A stretch of 64,000 nucleotides of DNA from Kamptonema formosum PCC 10802 (lineage in GTDB: Bacteria > Cyanobacteriota > Cyanobacteriia > Cyanobacteriales > Oscillatoriaceae), in the NCBI RefSeq assembly GCF_000332335.1, contig NZ_KB235948.1, positions 1,943,528-2,007,527 of the forward strand, written 5' to 3'. The position numbers were made by a program, and so were the translations under genes. Shown here in pieces: positions 43,298 to 52,233 of the stretch. Below the pieces are notes generated by a model. That model was not told where the DNA came from. It worked only from the letters and a program-made list of their open reading frames with translations, and ran no database searches. How positions within the stretch are numbered: position 1 is the stretch's first letter; each line of letters starts with the position of its first letter.

Positions 43298-44623
43298 ATG
43301 GCAAGGCGGTTTGGCCGGCGTAAATTTCTATTATACGGTTCTGCAACCTTGGGAACCAGCATTCTGCTGAAGGCTTGCGGTCAAAATCCGCCGGCACAGA
43401 CAGGGAGTCAGGCCACTACGGCCTCTTCTCCATCCCCGGCTGGAGCCGCCGGCAGCGGCAATACGATTAAAGTGGGAATACTGCACTCGCTGAGCGGCAC
43501 GATGGCCATTAGTGAGAAGAGCGTCGTGGACGCGGAGATGCTGGCGATTGAGGAAATTAACAGTGCCGGTGGGGTGCTGGGCAAGAAAATTGAGGCGATT
43601 CAGGAAGATGGCGCGTCTGACTGGCCCACTTTTGCGGAAAAAGCGAAAAAGCTGATTGACCAGGATAAAGTTGTGACTGTTTTCGGGTGCTGGACTTCTG
43701 CCAGCCGCAAAGCGGTGCTGCCGGTGTTCGAGCAGAAAAACCACATGCTGTGGTATCCTGTGCAGTACGAAGGGCAAGAGTGCTCTAAGAATGTTTTCTA
43801 CACCGGCGCAGCCCCCAACCAGCAAATCGAGCCGGCAGTTGACTGGCTGCTGGAAAATAAGGGCAAAAAGTTCTTCCTGGTTGGCTCGGACTACGTGTTT
43901 CCGCGCACGGCGAACACCATCATCAAGGCGCAACTGGAAGCCAAAGGCGGTGAAGTGGTGGGCGAAGACTACCTGGCCTTGGGCAGCCAAGAAGTGACGC
44001 CGCTGATTGCTAAAATAAAGGCGGCACTGCCAGAGGGGGGCGTGATTTTTAACACCCTCAACGGGGACAGCAATGTGGCTTTCTTCAAACAGATGCAGGG
44101 GGCCGGTTTGGGGCCAGATAAATATCCCTCCATGTCGGTGAGCATTGCGGAAGAAGAAGTCAAGGCCATCGGCACAGAGTCGCTAAAAGGCCATTATGCT
44201 GCCTGGAACTATTTTATGACGGTGGACACACCGACAAACAAGAAATTCGTGGAAGCTTTTAAGGCGAAATATGGTAAAGACCGGGTGACGAATGACCCGA
44301 TGGAAGCAGCTTATATTATGGTTTACCTGTGGAAGCAGGCGGTGGAAAAAGCTGGGACAGCTGACGACTTGGAGAAGGTGAGAGCAGCTGCCCTGGGCCA
44401 GACGTTTGAAGCGCCGGGAGGTCAGGTAAAATTGGAAAATAACCATCACCTGGCTAAGTTTGTGCGGCTGGGACAAGTCCGGGATGACGGCTTGTTTGAG
44501 ATTGTTTACTCGACGCCCAAGGCCGTTGATCCGCTACCCTGGAATCAGTTCGTTAAAGAAACGAAAGGTTTTTCCTGCGACTGGTCAGATCCGGCTAAAG
44601 GCGGTAAGTTCAAGGCGATCTAA
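43298..44623 (+). CDS. urtA: Urea ABC transporter, substrate-binding protein
   Basis: 441 residues, periplasmic. It starts with a twin-arginine-like RRFGRRKFLLYGSATLG signal that runs into a lipobox-like LLKACG, then a Ser/Ala/Pro linker. The type I binding fold has IKVGILHSLSGTMAISE, AIQEDGASDWPTFAEKA, FGCWTSASRKAVLPVFE, MLWYPVQYEGQECS and FNTLNGDSNVAFF, the UrtA hallmarks. It captures urea for the UrtBCDE permease. It is the first gene after the NtcA promoter; a hairpin and urtB follow. Confidence 0.97.
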   Translation: MARRFGRRKFLLYGSATLGTSILLKACGQNPPAQTGSQATTASSPSPAGAAGSGNTIKVGILHSLSGTMAISEKSVVDAEMLAIEEINSAGGVLGKKIEAIQEDGASDWPTFAEKAKKLIDQDKVVTVFGCWTSASRKAVLPVFEQKNHMLWYPVQYEGQECSKNVFYTGAAPNQQIEPAVDWLLENKGKKFFLVGSDYVFPRTANTIIKAQLEAKGGEVVGEDYLALGSQEVTPLIAKIKAALPEGGVIFNTLNGDSNVAFFKQMQGAGLGPDKYPSMSVSIAEEEVKAIGTESLKGHYAAWNYFMTVDTPTNKKFVEAFKAKYGKDRVTNDPMEAAYIMVYLWKQAVEKAGTADDLEKVRAAALGQTFEAPGGQVKLENNHHLAKFVRLGQVRDDGLFEIVYSTPKAVDPLPWNQFVKETKGFSCDWSDPAKGGKFKAI

Positions 44624-44635
44624 AGAGTTTTATCC

Positions 44636-44664
44636 CTCGTTCCCAGGTTCCGCCTGGGAACGAG
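44636..44664 (+). terminator. Hairpin between urtA and urtB
   Basis: CTCGTTCCCAGG and CCTGGGAACGAG pair perfectly over 12 bp with a TTCCG loop. It probably attenuates read-through or stabilises the urtA end, so that binding protein exceeds permease. The same arm occurs at 30211-30235, so it is also a dispersed repeat. No U-tract. Confidence 0.55.
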
Positions 44665-44700
44665 AGAAAATCCAAAATCCAAAATCGCACGGAGGAGCGG

Positions 44701-45858
44701 GTGCTGCAATTACTAGACGGTGTGTTTAATGGAATTAGTATTGGCTCGGTGCTGCTGATAGCGGCGCTGGGTCTGGCTATTATTTTTGGGCTGATGGGCG
44801 TGATTAATATGGCTCACGGCGAGCTGATGATGCTGGGAGCATACACGACTTTTGTGGTGCAAAATGGCTTCAAACTGCTGGGAGCGCCTTGGGCGGATTT
44901 TTATATTTTCTTTGCCCTCGTGTGTGCGTTCGCAGTGGCGGCTTGGGCGGGGTTAGTTTTGGAGCGGGTTGCGGTCCGCTTTCTCTACGGGCGTCCGCTG
45001 GAAACGCTGCTGGCGACTTGGGGCGTGAGTTTGATTTTGCAGCAATTTGTGCGCAGTGTCAGCTGGGTGCTGGCGATTGGGATTGGGCTGTTTTGCGGGC
45101 TGTTTTTTGGGGGGCTGTGGGTGCTGTCGCGGCGAGCGGATTTTGAGCGAATTCGCGGGGGCGCGGTGGCGGTGATTTTGCCTCTGTCGCTGGGGATTGC
45201 CGGTGCGGCGGGCGCGTTTTTGGGACAGACGTATCAACTGGCAGTGACGAAGCCTTGGTTTGGGGCGCAAAATGTGGATGTGACGGCACCGAGCTGGCTG
45301 CGAGGGGGGCTGCCGGTGGGGAATTTTCAGATGCCCTATACGCGACTGTTTATTATCGGGCTGACTGCTGTTTGTGTTGCCGGCATTTACCTGTTTTTGC
45401 AGCGTTCTGTCTGGGGCTTGCGGATCAGGGCGGTGACGCAAAACCGCAACATGAGTTCGTGTTTGGGGATTCCCACTCAAACAGTGGACGCCCTGACGTT
45501 TGCCTTGGGTTCTGGACTCGCTGGGGTTGCCGGCTGTGCGATCAGTTTGCTGGGTTCGGTGGGGCCAAATACGGGTCAGAATTATGTGGTTGACGCTTTT
45601 ATGGTGGTTGTCACCGGCGGTGTTGGCAAACTTGTGGGGACGATTGTGGCGGCGCTGGCGATTGGCACGGCGAACTATCTGATAGGATCGGGAACGCTAG
45701 CACTGATGCTGTCAAATGTCAAGCCTCTGGCTGATTTCTTTTCGTTTTTTGCCACGGCGAGTATGGCGAAGGTGATGGTGTTTGCGCTGATTATTGCTTT
45801 TCTGCAGGTGCGCCCTGCAGGGATTTTCCCGCAGAAGGGGCGGGCGGTGGATGCTTGA
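44701..45858 (+). CDS. urtB: Urea ABC transporter permease UrtB
   Basis: 385 residues from GTG 44701, with CGGAGGAG upstream. A LivH-type permease with about nine membrane helices; GLAIIFGLMGVINMAHGELM is the family signature near the N-terminus, and QNRNMSSCLGIPTQTVDALT and MVVVTGGVGKLVGT lie later. With UrtC it forms the inner-membrane channel for urea. It lies 77 bases after urtA. Confidence 0.96.
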   Translation: MLQLLDGVFNGISIGSVLLIAALGLAIIFGLMGVINMAHGELMMLGAYTTFVVQNGFKLLGAPWADFYIFFALVCAFAVAAWAGLVLERVAVRFLYGRPLETLLATWGVSLILQQFVRSVSWVLAIGIGLFCGLFFGGLWVLSRRADFERIRGGAVAVILPLSLGIAGAAGAFLGQTYQLAVTKPWFGAQNVDVTAPSWLRGGLPVGNFQMPYTRLFIIGLTAVCVAGIYLFLQRSVWGLRIRAVTQNRNMSSCLGIPTQTVDALTFALGSGLAGVAGCAISLLGSVGPNTGQNYVVDAFMVVVTGGVGKLVGTIVAALAIGTANYLIGSGTLALMLSNVKPLADFFSFFATASMAKVMVFALIIAFLQVRPAGIFPQKGRAVDA

Positions 45859-45950
45859 GGGGGGGATTTTGGATTGTGGATTTTGGATGCGTGGATTTTG
45901 GATTTAAACCCGGGGCATCAAGGGGGGCGTCGGGCGGAAAAAATACTATC

Positions 45951-46046
45951 TATAGCCTTTCTCATATTAGTGAGGTACTGAGAAACCCGGTTTCTTAAAG
46001 AAACCGGGTTTCTGGGCCATAGTTCATCTAACTGAGAACCGCTATA
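45951..46046. repeat. Palindromic MITE between urtB and urtC
   Basis: 96 bp, TATAGCCTTTCTCA left end, GAAACCCGGTTTCTT core, right end ending CCGCTATA; almost the same as the copy at 21077-21172. TTTTGGA heptamers precede it (45868-45905). It lies inside the urt operon and would be transcribed. Confidence 0.88.
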
Positions 46047-46086
46047 TCTCAACTTGGTATAACAGGGAAAAAAGGAGTTTGAGAGA

Positions 46087-47364
46087 ATGCCAGAAGGGGA
46101 AAAAGGGAACCGGGAAAGTCTGAAAATCTACCACTTTCCTTACAGAAGACAGGGAGAAAGGCAGAGCCGGCTTGCCGGCACGCAGTCGCACGGGAAAAAA
46201 GAGTTGGGAGAAAGTATTTTACCAACTCTCCCTGAGCAGCTATGGCTATTCATTGAAGCGGCGGCTGTCGCGGGGGTTGCGCTGGTTTTGATCTTGGCGG
46301 TGCCGGCGGCGCTTTCCGAGTTTCGCCTCAACTTGCTGGGGCGATTTTTGGCGCTGGCTATTGCCGCCCTCGGCATTGACTTAATCTGGGGCTACACCGG
46401 CATGCTCAGTCTCGGGCACGGGGTGCTGTTTGCCTTGGGCGGTTACGCCATAGCTATGCACCTGAAGCTGCAAATCCCCCCCGATGCCAGCTCGCAGCTG
46501 CCTGAATTTATGAGCCTCTACGGGGTGACAGAACTCCCCTGGTTCTGGCAGCCGTTCTATTCCTTCACTTTCACCGCCGCAGCCCTGATCCTGATTCCGT
46601 CTTTGGTGGCAGCTTTCCTGGGCTATCTGGTGTTCCGCAACCGCATCCGGGGGGTGTATTTTTCCATTCTAACACAAGCGGCGACCATTGTGTTCTTCAA
46701 CCTGTTCAACGGACAGCAAAAACTGATTAACGGCACCAACGGGCTGACAGATTTCAAAACGATTTTTGGGATGCCGGTGAGCGCAACTCAGACGCAGTTT
46801 GTCTTTTATAGCGTTACGGTGGTGCTGCTGGCGGGCGCATACGCGCTGTGCCGGTGGCTGACGAGCGGGCGCTTCGGGCGCTTGCTAATTGCCATTCGCG
46901 ATGATGAGAGTCGGGTGCGCTTTTCCGGTTACGATCCCACCGGCTATAAAGTAGTGGTTTTTGCCATTTCTGCGGGGCTTGCCGGCATTGCCGGTGCCAT
47001 GTTCACCCTGCAAACCGGCATCATCTCCCCCAAAGCAATGGATATTGCCTTCTCCATTGAAATGGTAATTTGGGTCGCAGTCGGAGGGCGAGCCAGCTTG
47101 GTGGGAGCCATCTTAGGGGCGCTGGCGGTAAATTACGCCAAAAGCCTTCTCAGCGAAAAATTCCCCGAAGTCTGGCTATTTTTCCAAGGGGCGCTGTTTC
47201 TGATTGTCGTCATGGCACTTCCCAGCGGTTTAGTCGGCTGGCTGCGCAACCAAGGAATCGATCAGCTGCAATCCCGACTGAGATTGCGCCGGCACGTTGC
47301 AACTTACCCCAGCTTAGAAGACAGCCCCGAAGTGCAGCGCGAGCGCGAAGAACTGGAAAACTAA
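46087..47364 (+). CDS. urtC: Urea ABC transporter permease UrtC
   Basis: 425 residues, LivM-type. The first ~45 residues are hydrophilic and repeat-derived in part (RQGERQSRLAGTQSHGKK), longer than usual. Then come membrane helices with LDLIWGYTGMLSLGHG-type signature (IDLIWGYTGMLSLGHGVLF), VYFSILTQAATIVFFNLFNG, GLTDFKTIFG and VIWVAVGGRASLVGAILGA. It pairs with UrtB. ATG 46087 follows AAAGGAG; later starts are possible. Confidence 0.96.
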   Translation: MPEGEKGNRESLKIYHFPYRRQGERQSRLAGTQSHGKKELGESILPTLPEQLWLFIEAAAVAGVALVLILAVPAALSEFRLNLLGRFLALAIAALGIDLIWGYTGMLSLGHGVLFALGGYAIAMHLKLQIPPDASSQLPEFMSLYGVTELPWFWQPFYSFTFTAAALILIPSLVAAFLGYLVFRNRIRGVYFSILTQAATIVFFNLFNGQQKLINGTNGLTDFKTIFGMPVSATQTQFVFYSVTVVLLAGAYALCRWLTSGRFGRLLIAIRDDESRVRFSGYDPTGYKVVVFAISAGLAGIAGAMFTLQTGIISPKAMDIAFSIEMVIWVAVGGRASLVGAILGALAVNYAKSLLSEKFPEVWLFFQGALFLIVVMALPSGLVGWLRNQGIDQLQSRLRLRRHVATYPSLEDSPEVQREREELEN

Positions 47365-47416
47365 CCTCTTGGCGCTCTTGGCGTCTATGGCGGTTCAAAA
47401 AATTCCCCCCATAAAT

Positions 47417-48178
47417 ATGAGCCCGAACATCTTACAAATACAAAACCTAACCGTCAGCTTTGACGGATTTAAAGCCCTGAACCAGCTGAACTTCAGCATG
47501 GATGCCGGTGAGTTGCGCGTGATAATTGGCCCAAATGGTGCCGGCAAGACCACATTTCTGGATGCGATCACCGGCAAAGTGAAGCCCACAATAGGGCGGG
47601 TGATGTTTAAAGGGCAGAATTTGCGCTCCTTCTCGGAACATCAAATCGCCCGCATGGGAATTGGGCGCAAATTCCAAACCCCTCGCGTTTACCTTAACCT
47701 GACGGTTCGCGAGAATCTGGAGCTGTCTTGCAACCGCAACAAAAATGTGCTATCAACATTATGGAGCCGCACGCCGGCATCGGAGCGCAAAACGGTGGTG
47801 CAGCTGTTGGAAACGATTGGGTTAGTGACGAAAGCGGATATAACAGCTGGGTTTCTATCTCATGGGGAGAAGCAGTGGCTGGAGATTGGGATGCTGGTGG
47901 CGCAGTCACCGGATTTGCTGCTGGTGGATGAGCCGGTTGCCGGTTTGACGGATGAAGAAACGGCACTCACCGGCAAGTTGCTCCTCTCGCTCGCAGAAAG
48001 TCACTCGATTGTGGTGATTGAGCACGATATGGAATTTGTGCGGCAAATTGCTCGCAAGGTGACGGTGCTGCACGAGGGTTCGGTGCTGTGCGAGGGGAGT
48101 ATTGAGGAAGTGCAGAATAACCCGCGCGTGATAGAGGTATATTTGGGGAAGCCGGCAACTGAGGGCGAGGCGAATTAA
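47417..48178 (+). CDS. urtD: Urea ABC transporter ATPase UrtD
   Basis: 253 residues from ATG 47417 (MSPNILQIQNLTV); an earlier frame start reads a CTTGGCG repeat. LivG-type ATPase: Walker A IGPNGAGKTTFLDAITG, signature LSHGEKQWLEIGMLVA (the LSHGEKQ variant is typical of UrtD), Walker B LLLVDEPVAGLTDEET, and the switch His in IVVIEHDMEFV. It powers urea import with UrtE. The CTTGGCG repeats between urtC and urtD are related to the hairpin at 49043. Confidence 0.96.
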   Translation: MSPNILQIQNLTVSFDGFKALNQLNFSMDAGELRVIIGPNGAGKTTFLDAITGKVKPTIGRVMFKGQNLRSFSEHQIARMGIGRKFQTPRVYLNLTVRENLELSCNRNKNVLSTLWSRTPASERKTVVQLLETIGLVTKADITAGFLSHGEKQWLEIGMLVAQSPDLLLVDEPVAGLTDEETALTGKLLLSLAESHSIVVIEHDMEFVRQIARKVTVLHEGSVLCEGSIEEVQNNPRVIEVYLGKPATEGEAN

Positions 48179-48188
48179 GGCGGATCGA

Positions 48189-48316
48189 GAAACCGGGTTT
48201 CTTAAAGAAACCCGGTTTCGGGGAACTGCGAAAGCCTGCCGGTGCGGGCTTCAAATTCATTAGTCCGCGCAGGCGGACTTTGTTTGTATAGCCGCGACTT
48301 CTAGTCGCCAGGGGAG
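48189..48316. repeat. MITE core and TATAGCCGCGA repeat between urtD and urtE
   Basis: An isolated palindrome core at 48189-48219 in which the two arms are swapped relative to the other copies (GAAACCGGGTTTCTT first). It is followed by an AGTCCGCGCAGGCGGACTT / GTATAGCCGCGACTTC element to 48313, kin to 23690-23757. Confidence 0.75.
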
Positions 48317-48326
48317 TGCAATTGAT

Positions 48327-49028
48327 ATGATGTTGCAAGTGTCTGGGCTGAATGTTTATTATGGTGAGAGTCACATCCTCCGCCAGGTGGATTTAAATGT
48401 GCCGGCGGGGAAGATGGTGTGCCTGATCGGGCGCAATGGTGTGGGCAAAACTACGCTGCTGAAAACAGTGATGGGGCTGATTAAGCCGCGCACCGGCACG
48501 ATTAAGTTTTGCGACGAACTGATAGCCGGCACATCTCCGGATCGCCGCGCTCGCATGGGAATTGGATATGTGCCGCAAGGGCGCGAGATTATCCCCCGTC
48601 TGACGGTGAGGGAAAATCTGCTGCTGGGTTTGGAGGCGCGGCGCGATCGCCCGAAAAACCAATCTGTACCTGATGAGATTTTTGAGCTATTTCCTGTGTT
48701 GAAAACCATGCTTTCGCGCATGGGAGGCGACTTGAGCGGGGGGCAGCAGCAGCAGCTAGCTATCGCTCGTGCGCTGATGGGAAATCCCCAATTACTGCTG
48801 CTAGATGAACCCACCGAGGGGATTCAACCTTCTATCATTTTGGAAATTGAAGCGGCGGTGCGCCGCATTATTGAATCCACCGGCATATCGGTGCTGTTAG
48901 TGGAGCAGCACCTCCATTTTGTCCGCCAAGCTGACTGGTACTACGCCATGCAAAAAGGCGGAATTGTCGCTTCTGGAAGCACCGGCGAACTCAGTCAAGA
49001 TGTGATTCAGCGGTTTCTGGCGGTGTGA
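48327..49028 (+). CDS. urtE: Urea ABC transporter ATPase UrtE
   Basis: 233 residues; starts at tandem ATGs 48327/48330. LivF-type ATPase: Walker A LIGRNGVGKTTLLKTVMG, signature LSGGQQQQLAIARALM, Walker B LLLLDEPTEGIQPSI, switch VLLVEQHLHFV. It is the last gene of urtABCDE. A degraded copy of its final ~165 bases lies at 52049-52211, fused to a ureD fragment. Confidence 0.97.
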   Translation: MMLQVSGLNVYYGESHILRQVDLNVPAGKMVCLIGRNGVGKTTLLKTVMGLIKPRTGTIKFCDELIAGTSPDRRARMGIGYVPQGREIIPRLTVRENLLLGLEARRDRPKNQSVPDEIFELFPVLKTMLSRMGGDLSGGQQQQLAIARALMGNPQLLLLDEPTEGIQPSIILEIEAAVRRIIESTGISVLLVEQHLHFVRQADWYYAMQKGGIVASGSTGELSQDVIQRFLAV

Positions 49029-49042
49029 GTATCATTTTATAA

Positions 49043-49110
49043 TGAACCGCCAAGACGCGCCTGTTCGCCAAGAGGAATTTTCTTGGCGACCTTGGCGTTC
49101 TTGGCGGTTC
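49043..49110. terminator. Compound hairpin between urtE and the RM gene
   Basis: Outer arms GAACCGCCAAGAC and GTTCTTGGCGGTTC, with a nested CGCCAAGAGG/TTCTTGGCG hairpin. It lies between convergent genes and could end both transcripts. Related CGCCAAG pieces occur at 8580, 47370 and 60925, so it is a repeat family. Confidence 0.6.
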
Positions 49111-49123
49111 AATCAATTATACG

Positions 49124-51790
49124 CTATGGGGCGCTAAAGTTGTCAGCCAGCTGCTGATTCAACTCCAGCAGTTGCTCTAAAATACTGTCGCCTGCGTCAA
49201 ATCCATACGCTGACATCACCAGTTTATCTAGTCCGGCGTGCAGTTGAAACAGCTGGCTCGCCGGCTCCTCAAAAAATTGATTGTACAGCTGGGTAATCCC
49301 CCACTGTTTCTTTTCCATTTCTTGTGTGCGATATTCATTCAGCTGCTCAGCTGCTGTCCGAATTTGCTCGGCTAAGGAGCCGCTGGGTGTCTGGGGAAAC
49401 GGGAAGGTTTCAAAGCAAGTGTTGTGAGTGTAGCGAGTGTCGCCCTTGAGAGTAGAGCTTTGAGCTTTAACCCAGAGGCGGTGAACTTTAGACGTGAGAA
49501 TTCCAAGAGTGTAGAAATCATCGGAGGCGACAACGATATTTAGATCGCCCGGTAGCCAGCTGAGAGGCGCAGGGATGAAAACCGCCCATTTGGAAACTCT
49601 GGGAACCGTGAAGTAGCGGGATAGCGGCGCGATAGCCTCTCTCATTTCTGGACGAGTTCGCAGAAATTTCCACCAGTCAGTTCTGGCTTTTTTATCTCGG
49701 TTGGTATCCCGTTCAGGCTTAACAGTTGTTCTAACGTGTTCAAAGGGCAAAACATAATTGCTGGCGGACTCAAGGCTCATATCATTAAAGTCAATAATCC
49801 AGCGTTCCGGTTTTCCGTGAGGGTTTTTAGCCAGATTCGCCCCCATTGAAAACAGTTTGAGAACGTCTTGATTCTTCGGGTCAGCTTTAACCCACGCCTT
49901 GACCTCTCGCTCAGTCACAATAAAACCTTTGCCTACAGGAATCACCCCCTGAAAGCATTTATTCAGATTGCCAGAAAGTCGAACCGCTTGTGACACATCT
50001 GTAGTGGCTGTCAGGGAAGAATTGATTCTCGCCACCTTCCGATTGTCCAGATAGCAAGCTTTGGGTTGCTGCTTGTTCCAATTCACAATGCTAACATGGA
50101 CTTTGGCCTCACCTGACCAAGGTTGAGAGGAAATGGCTTCATAAATATATCCCCCATTTTGAGTGATGTACTCCAAAGTAGCAGCCCGACTCTTCCCCTG
50201 ACTGATTGAATTCGTCCCAACCAAACCAGCCCTGCCATTTTCGCCCAACTGTTCGTGCGCTAACCGGAACCAATACGAGCAAAAATCAACCGAATCTCTC
50301 ACCTCTGGGAAGCGCTCAAAAACCCGCTCCATGTACTCATCGCCCAAGACAGTCCTCGCATGCTTTCCGCCCAAAAATGGGGGATTGCCGATAATGGCTT
50401 CTGCCTTTGGCCACTTGACAAACAGCGCATCTTGGCAGACAATATTCTTATCCAGCGTATCCAGAGGGAGTGCCGGTTCTCGCAGCCCCAAATTGTCAAT
50501 GGCAATCTTGCGCCCAATCATCAAAGTCACCCGCGCCAGTTCCACCGCAAAGGGATTGATATCCATACCGTAAAACTGTGCCGGCGTCACAAAACTGATT
50601 TCTATCTGAGCTATTTCCCCGCGCCGGCGCTGGGATAACTTTTCCAGCAACAGCTGTTCAATCCGCTTCAGTTCCTGATAAGCTATATAGAGGAAGTTAC
50701 CAGAACCGCAAGCCGGATCGAGCACCCGGTAGCTTTGCAATTCCATGCGCAGGGCTGACAGTTCTGGAATTGTCGCCGCCGCCTCAATTCGCGACTCCCA
50801 GTATTTGCTAATCGTCGGGCGGACAATCTGCATGATATCAGCTTCCGAGGTAAAATGAATCCCGTGCGCGTGACGCTTTTGCTTGTCTGTCGCCGCCTCA
50901 AAAATATTGCCAAAGATAGCGGGGCGCACCTTGCTCCAATCCTGACGCCCGCACACATCCAGAATTTCCAACTCGCGCCGCGTCAGCTCAATCGGATGGA
51001 CAGTCTTAAATAACCCCCCGTTAAAGTAATCAACTCCCTTGTAGCGCCCAGCTGGGGTAATTCCCGGCTGATTCATTTCCCGGAATAACCCCCCCAGCAC
51101 ATCGTAAGAATTCGCCCCACTCAAGCACTCCTGAACGCAAGCGATGAACATATCCTGGGGAAGCAGCCCTCTATCTTCAGCGAACATCGCCAGCACGCAC
51201 TGCAAAACAAACCGCTGCGCCGCTAATTCATCAAATCCCTGTTTCTGACCGCGCTCTTTCAATTCTCGGAAGAGCAATCCCATCCGACTGGCGGCTTTTT
51301 CCGTTATCTCCACTTGATTATTGCGAAACACCGGCACTCGTTCAGCCAACTCCATAAACGCGAAAGCGCCGGCGCGTTCTGGAAGTTGTGACACCGGCAC
51401 CCTGTCTGCCGGTGTGTCCAGCATTGTGTTAAAATCAAATATCCAGAACTCGTCAAAATTGCACAGCAACACATAGCGGGGGCGCTCTGGCACCAACCGC
51501 ATCCAGTAATCAAACGCCTGCGAATAGTGTTTGCTCAGGTTTTCCCCCCGTTTTTTCATCTCAATCAGCACCCGGGGTTTCCACACCAAATCCGCAAAGC
51601 CGGTTTGGCCCTTTTGGCTACCTTGCTTGACTCGTTCCTCGTAAATCGCACCGGCTTCTAGCGCCCCCTCGTGGCCAAATGCCTGAAAGAAGCGGTCGAG
51701 GAATACCTGCGCCTCTCCCTTTTCATCTCCTGTAATGTGTTGTTTCCAGTAAGTGACAAACTTTTGTAGGCTCTCCGGGGTTGCCGGCAT
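49124..51790 (-). CDS. MmeI-like bifunctional restriction-modification enzyme (type IIL)
   Basis: 888 residues in one chain. The N-terminal nuclease domain carries D67-X9-E77-x-K79 (FADLVWKPRVLIEMKKRG), the spacing of the MmeI family PD-ExK site. A helical connector follows, then an adenine-N6 methyltransferase: motif I VLDPACGSGNFL (~358-367) and catalytic IIGNPPFLGG (~469-472). The C-terminal ~300 residues should hold target recognition (RYFTVPRVSKWAVFIPAP, TCFETFPFPQTP). It would cut a set distance from an asymmetric site and methylate one strand. It is solitary, convergent with urtE, and lies beside the ureD/urtE scar, consistent with insertion by transfer. Confidence 0.88.
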   Translation of the reverse strand: MPATPESLQKFVTYWKQHITGDEKGEAQVFLDRFFQAFGHEGALEAGAIYEERVKQGSQKGQTGFADLVWKPRVLIEMKKRGENLSKHYSQAFDYWMRLVPERPRYVLLCNFDEFWIFDFNTMLDTPADRVPVSQLPERAGAFAFMELAERVPVFRNNQVEITEKAASRMGLLFRELKERGQKQGFDELAAQRFVLQCVLAMFAEDRGLLPQDMFIACVQECLSGANSYDVLGGLFREMNQPGITPAGRYKGVDYFNGGLFKTVHPIELTRRELEILDVCGRQDWSKVRPAIFGNIFEAATDKQKRHAHGIHFTSEADIMQIVRPTISKYWESRIEAAATIPELSALRMELQSYRVLDPACGSGNFLYIAYQELKRIEQLLLEKLSQRRRGEIAQIEISFVTPAQFYGMDINPFAVELARVTLMIGRKIAIDNLGLREPALPLDTLDKNIVCQDALFVKWPKAEAIIGNPPFLGGKHARTVLGDEYMERVFERFPEVRDSVDFCSYWFRLAHEQLGENGRAGLVGTNSISQGKSRAATLEYITQNGGYIYEAISSQPWSGEAKVHVSIVNWNKQQPKACYLDNRKVARINSSLTATTDVSQAVRLSGNLNKCFQGVIPVGKGFIVTEREVKAWVKADPKNQDVLKLFSMGANLAKNPHGKPERWIIDFNDMSLESASNYVLPFEHVRTTVKPERDTNRDKKARTDWWKFLRTRPEMREAIAPLSRYFTVPRVSKWAVFIPAPLSWLPGDLNIVVASDDFYTLGILTSKVHRLWVKAQSSTLKGDTRYTHNTCFETFPFPQTPSGSLAEQIRTAAEQLNEYRTQEMEKKQWGITQLYNQFFEEPASQLFQLHAGLDKLVMSAYGFDAGDSILEQLLELNQQLADNFSAP

Positions 51791-51805
51791 AAGTCATTGC
51801 TCCAA

Positions 51806-51872
51806 TATAGCGATTGCTTCAGAAACCCGGTTTCTTAAAGAAACCGGGTTTCTCAGTACAGTTTAATGCTAT
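51806..51872. repeat. Palindromic MITE, partial
   Basis: TATAGCGATTGCTTC left end and intact GAAACCCGGTTTCTT core; the right arm is shortened to CAGTACAGTTTAATGCTAT. It is just upstream of the RM gene start on the minus strand, so it may affect its promoter. Confidence 0.75.
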
Positions 51873-51947
51873 TTTGGGTAGAATAGCATAGATTTAACAT
51901 TTGTGAGACAGTTTTCCACCCCTCAAGCCGCAAATACCCCTGACTCT

Positions 51948-52046
51948 GGCTGGCAAGGCAGCCTCAACCTAATCTACGCCAACCGCACCGGCACGTCACA
52001 GCTGGTTGGCGAGCGAGTCGGAGTCCCCCTGAAGGTAGAGCGCCCA
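51948..52046 (+). pseudogene. Duplicated 5' fragment of ureD
   Basis: 99 bases match the intact ureD at 54487-54585 with about six differences; the encoded stretch is [20 protein letters not shown] followed by GERVG-PLKV-RP. Homology stops at a GCGCCCA and continues directly into urtE sequence. It is non-functional. Confidence 0.92.
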
Positions 52047-52048
52047 GC

Positions 52049-52211
52049 TGCATTATTGACACCACCGGCATATCGGTGCTATCAGTAGAACAGCACTTCC
52101 ACTTTGCCCGCAAAATGGTACTGCGCCCTGCAAAAAGGCGGCACTGTCGCCTCTGGAAGCACCGGCGCTCCGAGAGCCAAGATGCGATTGGTGCGGTTTA
52201 TGGCGGTGTGA
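52049..52211 (+). pseudogene. Duplicated 3' fragment of urtE
   Basis: Matches the last ~165 bases of urtE (48865-49028): TTGISVL-VEQH-HF, the QKGG-VASGSTG segment and the GGTGTGAG end. It has small indels that break the frame. It is joined head-on to the ureD fragment, giving a ureD'-'urtE junction. Confidence 0.92.
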
Positions 52212-52233
52212 GAACCTACTAGCGGTAAAAACA

